Shown here in pieces: positions 57,374 to 64,000 of a DNA stretch of 64,000 nucleotides. The notes below the pieces were generated by a model. It had not been told where the DNA came from and did not search any database. It saw nothing but the letters and a program-made list of their open reading frames with translations. The DNA is from Acetobacteraceae bacterium. Lineage in GTDB: Bacteria; Pseudomonadota; Alphaproteobacteria; Acetobacterales; Acetobacteraceae. A program made the position numbers and the translations under genes. The stretch is taken from positions 59,503 to 123,502 of the forward strand of contig JAMXLO010000031.1 in NCBI GenBank assembly GCA_024280945.1, given 5' to 3'. Every line of letters starts with the position of its first letter. The first letter of the stretch is position 1.

Positions 57374-58837
57374 ATGCCGCTTTCCTGGGACGTCGAGGCC
57401 GACGTCGTTGTTGTTGGCTTCGGCGCCGCCGGGGTGGCCGCCGCGGTCACCGCGCACGACCTCGGGGCCAAGGTCATCATTCTGGAGAAGGCGCCGGAAG
57501 GCCAGCATGGGGGCAATACCAGCGTGGCCGGCCAGGGTTATCTGAATACGTCCTCGGTCGAACCGGCGGTCGCCTATCTCAAGGCGTTGTGCGGCCCGTT
57601 TGCCGTGCCGGATGCGATGACGCAGGCCTGGGCGGAGGAAATGTGCGAGAACAACGCCTGGCTTGCGGGCCTGGGTGGCGACCCGCAGGAGCACCAGCAT
57701 CCCCCGGTCGGCATCGAGTTCCCCGACCTGCCGGGCGCCGACTGCGTGCACAAGTTCCACGATGGACCAACCTATGGCTATTCGCTCACGTGGAAGCGGT
57801 TCGAGAGCCTGGTGCTGCAGCGGCCCATCGCGGTGCTGTACAGCTCGCCCGGCAGGCAGATGATCCAGCACGATGTCAGCAAACAGATTCTTGGTGTCCG
57901 CGCGCAACAGGCAGACCGCTCGATCGCGGTGAAGGCACGCCGTGCGGTGGTGCTGACCTGCGGCGGCTTCGAAAACAATCAGGAAATGATCCGCAACTAT
58001 CTTCCTGGCGTGCCTTACTGTTACACCTCGGGGTCGCCGTACAACGAGGGCGATGGCATCACCATGGCGATGTCGGTCGGTGCCGACCTCTGGCATATGA
58101 ACAACTACGCCGGCCCTTCGATGGCGCTGAAAGTGCCGGAGGTGCGCACGAGCTTTTCCATGCAGGCGCTGCACTTCAGCAAACAGATGCCGGGCGGCAT
58201 GATCGTGGTGGGCCCGGACGCACGACGCTTCACCGACGAGAAGTTCAAGACCCGCCATGGCAAGGTCCCGGTCAACGGACGCTGGCTGCCGCTCGCCACG
58301 CCGTGTCCCATGTTCATGATCTTCGACCAGACGCTGTTCAGCGCGGGTCCGCTCTACGACAAGCACCCAAGTCACGGCTGGACGCAAATCATCGAGCGCT
58401 ACGACTGGAGCGCTGACAATCGGGCCGAGTTATCGAAAGGCTGGATCACTGTCGCTGATACGGTCGCCACGTTGGCCGCGAAGGTGGGGCTGGACCCGCA
58501 AGCACTGGAAGACAGCGTGGCCCGCTGGAATGGGCACTGCGATGCCGGCCACGATGCCGACTTCGGCCGCACGCTGATGCTGGCGCCGGTCGCCCGTGGG
58601 CCGTTCTATGCGGTGGAGCTGTCGCCATCCATGCTGAACACGCAAGGCGGCCCGCGGCGCAATGAGAAGGCGCAGATCGTACGGCCGGATGGTTCGCCAA
58701 TCGCGCGGCTCTACAGTGCGGGCGAACTCGGTTCCATTTACAGTTATCTGTATCAGGGCACGGGCAATATCGGTGAGTGCCTGGCGTTCGGCCGGATTGC
58801 GGGCAGGAATGCCGCGGCGGAGCAGCCCTGGACGTGA
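57374..58837 (+). CDS. FAD-dependent oxidoreductase (fumarate reductase flavoprotein-like)
   Basis: A 487-residue flavoprotein of the FAD-binding 2 family. The dinucleotide motif VVVGFGAAGVAAAVTAHDLGA begins near residue 11, the EGQHGGNTSVAGQGYLN flavin region follows, and the C-terminal ARLYSAGELGSIYSYLYQGTG motif is intact. Such enzymes reduce or oxidise C=C bonds next to carboxylates or keto groups. It opens the rightward part of the aryl cluster; a shared substrate with the downstream VOC, PaaG and PaaK proteins is inferred from position. GGAGCAAGG precedes the start. Confidence 0.85.
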   Translation: MPLSWDVEADVVVVGFGAAGVAAAVTAHDLGAKVIILEKAPEGQHGGNTSVAGQGYLNTSSVEPAVAYLKALCGPFAVPDAMTQAWAEEMCENNAWLAGLGGDPQEHQHPPVGIEFPDLPGADCVHKFHDGPTYGYSLTWKRFESLVLQRPIAVLYSSPGRQMIQHDVSKQILGVRAQQADRSIAVKARRAVVLTCGGFENNQEMIRNYLPGVPYCYTSGSPYNEGDGITMAMSVGADLWHMNNYAGPSMALKVPEVRTSFSMQALHFSKQMPGGMIVVGPDARRFTDEKFKTRHGKVPVNGRWLPLATPCPMFMIFDQTLFSAGPLYDKHPSHGWTQIIERYDWSADNRAELSKGWITVADTVATLAAKVGLDPQALEDSVARWNGHCDAGHDADFGRTLMLAPVARGPFYAVELSPSMLNTQGGPRRNEKAQIVRPDGSPIARLYSAGELGSIYSYLYQGTGNIGECLAFGRIAGRNAAAEQPWT

Positions 58838-58900
58838 GGCGGCGAGGCTGGTCGGCGGCGGATTGATTGCCTACCCTCTTCCCAACGAAGGGCAGCGCCA

Positions 58901-59359
58901 ATGTCCATTGTACCGATCAAAGGTCTGTTCGAAGCGCATCTGACGGTCAGCGATCTGGACCGTTCGATAGAATTCTACCGTGACGTCCTCGGCCTGCCGC
59001 TGGCGCACCGCATTCCCGCGCGCAACGTGGCGTTCTTGTGGGTGCCGTCATCCGACAAGGCGATGCTCGGGCTGTGGTCGATCGGTACATCGCCACTGCG
59101 CCTGCGCCTGCACATCGCGTTCGATGTGGCGCTGCCGCAGGTATTCGAGTCGGTCGCCGCGCTGCGGCGAGCGGGGCTGACGCCGCGTTCCGGGAATGGC
59201 ACGCCGATCGACGAGCCCGTGGTGCTGACCTGGATGCCGGCGGCAAGTGTGTATTTTGATGATCCGGACGGGCACTCGCTGGAGTTCATCTGCATGCTGG
59301 ATGAAACACCACGGCCTGATCTTGGCTTCGTATCGTGGTCCGAGTGGAGGCGCGCATGA
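58901..59359 (+). CDS. VOC family (glyoxalase/dioxygenase fold) protein
   Basis: A 152-residue two-repeat VOC protein. The metal-binding pattern H13 (FEAHLTVSDLDRS), a central histidine (RLRLHIAFDV) and a late glutamate (SLEFICML) is present. VOC proteins include dioxygenases, isomerases and resistance proteins; this one is unassigned. Its TGA overlaps the next ATG, so it is coupled to the PaaG-like gene. Confidence 0.85.
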   Translation: MSIVPIKGLFEAHLTVSDLDRSIEFYRDVLGLPLAHRIPARNVAFLWVPSSDKAMLGLWSIGTSPLRLRLHIAFDVALPQVFESVAALRRAGLTPRSGNGTPIDEPVVLTWMPAASVYFDDPDGHSLEFICMLDETPRPDLGFVSWSEWRRA

Positions 59360-60135
59360 GCGACGAGGTCCGCGTCGAGAAACGGGACGGTTGGCGCAAG
59401 CTGGTGATGAACCGTCCGGACAAGTTGAACGCCGCGAATGAAGCGATGCTGCGAAGTTTGCTGCAGGCGCTGCATGATGCCGAAGCCGACCGGTCTTGCC
59501 GAGCGCTGCTGCTGACCGGTGAGGGCAGGGGATTCTGCTCCGGCCAGGAACTTGGACCGTCAGTGATGCCTGGGCAGGCCGATCTCGGTGCCGTGGCTGC
59601 GCTGCACCATCGCTTCGTGCACCGGTTGCGCGAGGTGCCATTGCCGGTGGTTTGCGCGGTGAACGGCGTCGCTGCGGGTGCTGGCGCAAGCTATGCGCTG
59701 GCGTGTGACATCGTGCTCGCGGGGCGCAGTGCGAAGTTCGTGCAGGCGTTCGTCAAGATCGGGCTGGTGCCTGACTCGGGGGCGAGCTTCTTTCTGCCGC
59801 GACTGATCGGCGAGGCGCGTGCGCGTGCGCTGATGATGTTGGGCGAGGCGATCGACGCCGAACGCGCGGCAGCGTGGGGCATGATATGGCGGATGGTCGA
59901 AGACGCGGAACTGTCGGCTGAGGCGGAGAAGCTCGCGGCGCATCTGGCGACGCAGGCGACCGAGGCGCTGGCGGCGATGAAGCGCATGTTCCTTGCGTCG
60001 GCGACGAATACGCTGCAGGGGCAACTCGATCTGGAACAGGACCTGCAGCAGGCGGCGGGCCGCAGCGCCGCCTATGCCGAAGGTGTGCGGGCGTTCATGG
60101 AGAAGCGGCCCCCGGTGTTCGGAGGGCGTGCGTGA
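59356..60135 (+). CDS. paaG: enoyl-CoA hydratase/isomerase, PaaG-like
   Basis: A 259-residue crotonase-fold protein. The oxyanion-hole region (AVNGVAAGAGASYALACD) and DRSCRALLLTGEGRGFCSGQEL are typical; the second active-site region has an aspartate (GLVPDSGASFFLPRLIG) as in PaaG, which isomerises epoxyphenylacetyl-CoA to an oxepin. The position next to PaaI- and PaaK-like genes supports PaaG, but the ring-epoxidase PaaABCE is not nearby, so a hydratase role for another acyl-CoA remains possible. GTGA overlap with the next gene. Confidence 0.8.
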   Translation: MSDEVRVEKRDGWRKLVMNRPDKLNAANEAMLRSLLQALHDAEADRSCRALLLTGEGRGFCSGQELGPSVMPGQADLGAVAALHHRFVHRLREVPLPVVCAVNGVAAGAGASYALACDIVLAGRSAKFVQAFVKIGLVPDSGASFFLPRLIGEARARALMMLGEAIDAERAAAWGMIWRMVEDAELSAEAEKLAAHLATQATEALAAMKRMFLASATNTLQGQLDLEQDLQQAAGRSAAYAEGVRAFMEKRPPVFGGRA

Positions 60136-60752
60136 ACGACGCGGTCGGCGTGGATGTAGTGCGGGCGCGCGCCGAGGCGATGTGGGCGGAGGACCGCGCC
60201 AGTCTTGGGCTGGGCATGCGATTGGACGAGGTTGCACCGGGTCGCGCGCGCCTGTCGATGACGGTCACCGACGGCATGGCGAATGGACATGGCATCTGCC
60301 ACGGCGGGTTCATCTTTGCGCTCGCAGACTCGGCGATGGCCTTCGTGGTCAATCCACGTGGAGAGCCTGCCGTCGCGCAGCATGCATCGATCAGCTTCAT
60401 CCGCCCGGCGCATGTCGGCGACGTACTGGTTGCGGATGCAACGGAACGGATGCATGCCGGGCGGTCGGGTATCTATGATGTGCGCGTGTCCACTGCGGAT
60501 GGCGGGTTGGTGGCGGAGTTTCGCGGCCATTCGCGCACGCTTCGCCCCCCTCCCGCGAGGGGAGGGGGAGTAAATAGATGGTTGGGTTCGATACCATTGA
60601 AACCGCTTCGCGCGATGAAATCGCGGCGTTGCAGGTCGAGCGACTGGCCTGGACGCTGCGGCACGCCTATGCCAACGTGCCACATTACCGTGCGGCATTC
60701 GGTACGGCGGGCGTGCATCCGGACGACTTCCGCACGTTGGATGACCTGGTGA
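60132..60752 (+). CDS. paaI: hotdog-fold thioesterase PaaI-like, 3' end run into paaK
   Basis: The first about 137 residues are a PaaI-type acyl-CoA thioesterase (HotDog fold, NGHGICHGGFIFALADSAMAF with the catalytic aspartate, then VGDVLVADATERMHAGR), which frees arylacetate from stalled CoA esters. After EFRGHSRTL the frame continues through a GC hairpin (60545-60569) and 175 bp into the paaK gene, adding about 69 unrelated residues. Normal PaaI is about 140-150 residues, so the stop has probably been lost by insertion or slippage in the palindrome. Confidence 0.82.
   Translation: MNDAVGVDVVRARAEAMWAEDRASLGLGMRLDEVAPGRARLSMTVTDGMANGHGICHGGFIFALADSAMAFVVNPRGEPAVAQHASISFIRPAHVGDVLVADATERMHAGRSGIYDVRVSTADGGLVAEFRGHSRTLRPPPARGGGVNRWLGSIPLKPLRAMKSRRCRSSDWPGRCGTPMPTCHITVRHSVRRACIRTTSARWMTW
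60545..60569. repeat. C/G palindrome between paaI and paaK
   Basis: A run CCCCCCTCCC is followed by GCGA and GGGGAGGGGG, forming a strong stem. The right arm also supplies a GGAGG ribosome site for paaK (start 60578). A likely slippage site. Confidence 0.7.
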
Positions 60753-61867
60753 AATTTCCGTTCACCACCAAGCAGGACCTGAGGGCGAATTATCCCTTCG
60801 GCATGTTTGCCGTGCCGCGCGAGAAGCTGGTGCGCGTGCATGCATCGTCCGGCACCACCGGCAAGCCGACCGTTGTGGGTTACACCGCGCAGGATATCGA
60901 GACCTGGGCGCATGTTGTGGCGCGCTCGATCTATGCCGCGGGTGGCCGCCCGGGGATGATCGTGCATGTCGCCTATGGCTACGGTCTGTTCACCGGTGGT
61001 CTTGGTGCGCATTACGGCGCCGAGAAACTGGGCTGCACCGTGGTGCCGGTGTCGGGCGGTATGACCGAGCGGCAGGTGCAGCTGATCACCGATTTTTCTC
61101 CCGACGTGATCATGGTGACGCCGAGTTACATGCTGGCGATCCTGGACGAGTTCCGACGGCAGGGAATCGATGCGCGCGACAGCTCGCTAAGGATTGGCAT
61201 CTTTGGTGCTGAACCGTGGACCAACGCGATGCGTCGCGAGATCGAAGACGGATTCGCGATGGATGCGGTGGATATCTACGGCCTATCCGAAGTGATGGGG
61301 CCGGGCGTGGCGAATGAGTGCCTTGAGACCAAGGATGGACTGCATATCTGGGAGGACCATTTTTATCCGGAGGTCATCGACCCTGATAGCGGAGCGGTGC
61401 TGGCGGAAGGGGAACCCGGCGAACTGGTGTTCACCTCGTTGACCAAGGAAGGCATGCCGGTCGTGCGCTATCGGACGCGCGATCTGACGCGGCTGTTGCC
61501 TGGCACGGCGCGGACGATGCGTCGCATGGAGAAGGTGACAGGACGGTCGGACGACATGGTGATCGTGCGCGGCGTCAACATGTTTCCGACGCAGATCGAA
61601 GAACAGCTGTTGAAAAGCGAGGCGCTGAGCGGGCATTACCAGATCGTGCTGACTCGCGAAGGGCGCATGGACGAGGTCGCGGTTCATGTGGAAGCGCGTC
61701 CGGAGTTCTTCGATCCGGTGCTGCTGCAGGCAGAAGCGAAGGTGGTGGCAGCGCGGATCAAGGACACGATCGGATTGACCATACGTGTGGTGGTGGAGCC
61801 GCCGGATGCGATCGAACGCTCGCTGGGCAAGGCGCGACGTGTCGTCGATCAGCGTCCGCGCGAATAG
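60578..61867 (+). CDS. paaK: phenylacetate-CoA ligase PaaK-like
   Basis: A 429-residue adenylating enzyme that makes phenylacetyl-CoA (or a similar arylacetyl-CoA) from the acid, ATP and CoA. The P-loop is VHASSGTTGKPTVVGYT, followed by a GIFGAEPWTNAMRREIE block and the ELVFTSLTKEGMPVVRYRTRDL hinge region, all PaaK-typical. The end is complete (SLGKARRVVDQRPRE). It works with the fused indolepyruvate oxidoreductase as two routes to arylacetyl-CoA. Confidence 0.92.
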   Translation: MVGFDTIETASRDEIAALQVERLAWTLRHAYANVPHYRAAFGTAGVHPDDFRTLDDLVKFPFTTKQDLRANYPFGMFAVPREKLVRVHASSGTTGKPTVVGYTAQDIETWAHVVARSIYAAGGRPGMIVHVAYGYGLFTGGLGAHYGAEKLGCTVVPVSGGMTERQVQLITDFSPDVIMVTPSYMLAILDEFRRQGIDARDSSLRIGIFGAEPWTNAMRREIEDGFAMDAVDIYGLSEVMGPGVANECLETKDGLHIWEDHFYPEVIDPDSGAVLAEGEPGELVFTSLTKEGMPVVRYRTRDLTRLLPGTARTMRRMEKVTGRSDDMVIVRGVNMFPTQIEEQLLKSEALSGHYQIVLTREGRMDEVAVHVEARPEFFDPVLLQAEAKVVAARIKDTIGLTIRVVVEPPDAIERSLGKARRVVDQRPRE

Positions 61868-62448
61868 CGGTCGATCGCCTGACGCACGCGCGTAGCCACT
61901 TATCTTGCATGGCTACTTTATGGCAGCTCACGGCGTATCGCTGACAAATTCCTCCGCCCTTCGTCGCCGACAACCTTGCAAGCCTTCCGGCTTCCCGCGC
62001 CTTGCGTCGGCGCTGGCCGAGGAGTAGCTACGCTCTAGCCTTTGTCGTTATGGGCTGGGGATTTCGGGCTGAGGTGCGGTCTTTCCGTTTCCTGAAGCGA
62101 TCGCCCATAGACGGTTGAACCCACCGGCCGAATGAACGCGGAGCGGTTCCTGCGAGATCTCGTAGCGGATGGCTCCGCATATGCATCCGCCCCTCAATGG
62201 CAGTTCCATCGTTCACCCTCCAGCTCTTAGCTCAGGAGCTCATTTCCATCTCGTCACGGTTGTACCTTCCGGGAAACCAAAAGTCTTGATCTGTGGGTGG
62301 GAACGGGCTTGCACGTGCGCTTCCGGGAAGGGGAGCTACCGCAGCGCAGTTTGGCCAGAGGTCAATGAAGGCGTCGCTGTCTCCCCGGTCCGGTTGTCCC
62401 TCCAGTCAGCCGCTCGATGTCGACAGAGTTGCTGAAACTATTCAAGCA
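61868..62448. other. gene-poor interval of about 580 bp
   Basis: No supported gene between paaK and the MFS gene. Frames on both strands (62028-62216 minus and 62169-62435 plus) have no recognisable products. A 33-bp segment at 61911-61943 resembles one at 37314-37346. GC content is slightly lower than in the flanking genes. Confidence 0.45.
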
Positions 62449-63891
62449 TCAGGTCCGTACCGAGGACAGCGGTGGCGCGACATCCTCCAGCGCGCGTCGT
62501 TCAGCCGGCACGGCCAACCACGCGGCAACCACCGCGGCGCCGACCATCAGCGCACCGCCGAGCAGATAACCCCAGAGAATGGATACGCGTTCTCCAGTAT
62601 CGATCAGCGCGCCGAACAGCGCCGGACCGACGACGCCGCCGACCCCGGTTCCGAAGGCGTAGAACAGCGCGATGGCGATGGCGCGCATCTCCAACGGGAA
62701 GCTTTCGCCCACGGTCAGGTAGGCGGAGCTGGCTGCGGCGGAGGCTACGAAGAAGATCGCGGTCCAGGCCGCTGTCTGTTGCATGGCGTCCAGATAACCC
62801 GCGGCGAACATCCACCCGGTGAGCGCCATCAGAATGCCGGAGATGGCATAGGTCGCCGTGATCATGCGTCGTCGGCCGAGTGTGTCGAACAGCCGACCCA
62901 ATATCAGCGGCCCGAGAAAGTTGCCCAGCGCGAACGGCAGCATGAACCAGCCGATATCTCCAGAAGGAATGTTGTAGAACTGCTGCAGGATCAGCGCGTA
63001 GGTGAAGAACACAGCATTATAGCAGAACGCCTGTGCAGCCATCAGCGCGATGCCAAGAACCGCGCGCCGGCGATAGTCGCTGAACAATGCACTGGCCGCC
63101 GGTGCGAACCATGACTGCACATCCGTGCGTAACCGTAGTGCCTGGTGCGGCACCGGCGGCAGCGGCTTGCCGGTTGCCTGCTCGACGCGCCGCTCGATCT
63201 CCGCCACCACGCGTTCGGCTTCCTCGGGTTGGCCATGCGTCATCAGCCAGCGCGGGCTCTCCGGCAGGTATCGGCGCAGCAACAGCACGATGAAACCGAG
63301 AGCACCGCCGATGATGAAGGCGAAGCGCCAGCCATAGTCGCCAGGGATCACGGCGGGGTTCAGCACCAGCAGCGCGCCGAGCGCGCCGACTGCCGCACCG
63401 AGCCAGAAGCTGCCGTTGATCACCAGGTCGGTGAAGCCGCGTCTGCGGGCCGGAATAAGTTCCTGGATCGTCGCATTGACCGCGGCGTACTCTCCACCGA
63501 TGCCGGCACCAGTCAGCAGTCGGAAAAATGCGAACGACCAGAAATCCCACGACAGACCGCAGGCGATGGTGGCAACCAGGTAGAGCAGCACCGTGAGGCT
63601 GAAGAGCTTCTTGCGTCCGAGCCGGTCGGTGAGCCAGCCGAAGAACAACGCACCGGTGACAGCGCCGATGAGATAGGCGCTGGCGGCAAGGCCGACCTGG
63701 GCGCCGGTGAGACGCAGCACGGGGCTTTCAGTGAGTGCGCCGGACAGCGAGCCGACGATCGTCACTTCCAATCCGTCGAGCACCCAGGCGATGCCGAGAG
63801 CGATGATCACCAACCAGTGAAAGCGTGACCAGGGCAGGCGGTCGAGCCTGGCCGGCACATCGGTTTCGAAGACGGCAGCGCTATCCGGCAT
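62449..63891 (-). CDS. MFS transporter
   Basis: A 480-residue major facilitator superfamily transporter with 12 predicted helices. The sugar-porter-like signatures DRLGRKK after helix 2 and RFLTGAGIGGEYAAVNATIQE near helix 4 suggest a metabolite or aromatic-acid transporter. A long central loop lies at about residues 210-260. It could import an aryl substrate for the cluster upstream, but that is inference. Start 63891 has only a weak ribosome site. Confidence 0.88.
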   Translation of the reverse strand: MPDSAAVFETDVPARLDRLPWSRFHWLVIIALGIAWVLDGLEVTIVGSLSGALTESPVLRLTGAQVGLAASAYLIGAVTGALFFGWLTDRLGRKKLFSLTVLLYLVATIACGLSWDFWSFAFFRLLTGAGIGGEYAAVNATIQELIPARRRGFTDLVINGSFWLGAAVGALGALLVLNPAVIPGDYGWRFAFIIGGALGFIVLLLRRYLPESPRWLMTHGQPEEAERVVAEIERRVEQATGKPLPPVPHQALRLRTDVQSWFAPAASALFSDYRRRAVLGIALMAAQAFCYNAVFFTYALILQQFYNIPSGDIGWFMLPFALGNFLGPLILGRLFDTLGRRRMITATYAISGILMALTGWMFAAGYLDAMQQTAAWTAIFFVASAAASSAYLTVGESFPLEMRAIAIALFYAFGTGVGGVVGPALFGALIDTGERVSILWGYLLGGALMVGAAVVAAWLAVPAERRALEDVAPPLSSVRT

Positions 63892-63947
63892 GTCGTTTGG
63901 TCCGTATCCCTGGCATAGTGTGGCGAAGAACGGCGGGGAGATCGAAC

Positions 63948-64000
63948 ATGGACGACTTTGCGGCCGAGGTAGAGGCAACAATTTCGCGATGGCACGGGAT
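63948..64000 (+). CDS. partial CDS, 5' end only
   Basis: The first 17 codons of a gene reading MDDFAAEVEATISRWHG, with GGGGAG seven bases before the ATG. The rest is beyond the window, so no product can be named. It is divergent from the MFS gene. Confidence 0.55.
   Translation, partial: MDDFAAEVEATISRWHG

Noticed and set aside
62028..62435. Small frames on both strands in the paaK-MFS gap
   Set aside because: No ribosome site, no family resemblance, and they overlap each other.

Overview
The window is a high-GC chromosome segment from an alphaproteobacterium. The gene set fits Rhodospirillales, most likely Acetobacteraceae near purple non-sulfur genera such as Rhodopila. Evidence for this is recA with a GAAC-N7-GAAC SOS box, a MucR/Ros regulator, a DUF2336 protein, hpnH with MEP-pathway genes, and a high-potential iron-sulfur protein. 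The family placement is inference. No rRNA, tRNA, CRISPR array, prophage or complete insertion sequence was seen.

Layout. 0-10 kb: a cytochrome P460-like protein, a truncated-looking pyridoxamine-oxidase fold protein, a DUF1127/secreted-domain fusion, two divergent short-chain dehydrogenases, a SAM-cyclase-ATPase signalling protein, a cytidine deaminase-like gene and recA. 10-15 kb: a flagellar export and rod cluster, flgB-flgC-fliE-fliQ-fliR-flhB leftward and orf-fliO-fliP rightward. 15-25 kb: a giant five-GAF sensor kinase, a class C beta-lactamase-like hydrolase, a flavodiiron-type metallo-hydrolase, an orphan TRAP receptor and small secreted proteins. 26-30 kb: a pqiB-pqiC-pqiA lipid-transport operon and an OsmC protein. 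30-38 kb: tcuA, an FAD amine oxidase behind a clear TPP riboswitch, a DUF4139 protein, and a coupled DUF2336/PPK2 pair. 38-49 kb: an ABC receptor, a sterol desaturase-like protein, parC, recO, fumC, then isoprenoid/hopanoid genes (ispA-dxs leftward, ispH-hpnH rightward). 50-54 kb: a DoxX protein behind a perfect FNR/FixK box, arfB, mucR, a HiPIP and an MddA-like methyltransferase. 54-62 kb: arylacyl-CoA metabolism (fused indolepyruvate ferredoxin oxidoreductase, FAD protein, VOC, PaaG-, PaaI- and PaaK-like). 62-64 kb: an MFS transporter and the first codons of another gene.

How the genes work together. Dxs and IspH act at the start and end of the MEP pathway, IspA makes farnesyl diphosphate and HpnH extends hopanoids, so that block feeds membrane hopanoid synthesis. 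The 54-62 kb block can turn aryl-pyruvates and aryl-acetates into CoA thioesters, but lacks ring-oxygenase genes. The 50-54 kb genes suggest adaptation to low oxygen and sulfur compounds.

The strongest unusual signals are the TPP riboswitch on a stand-alone FAD oxidase; a twin-hairpin repeat present twice, each time just upstream of a start codon, one copy supplying the end of recO; the FNR box before doxX; and a palindrome that appears to have run paaI into paaK.
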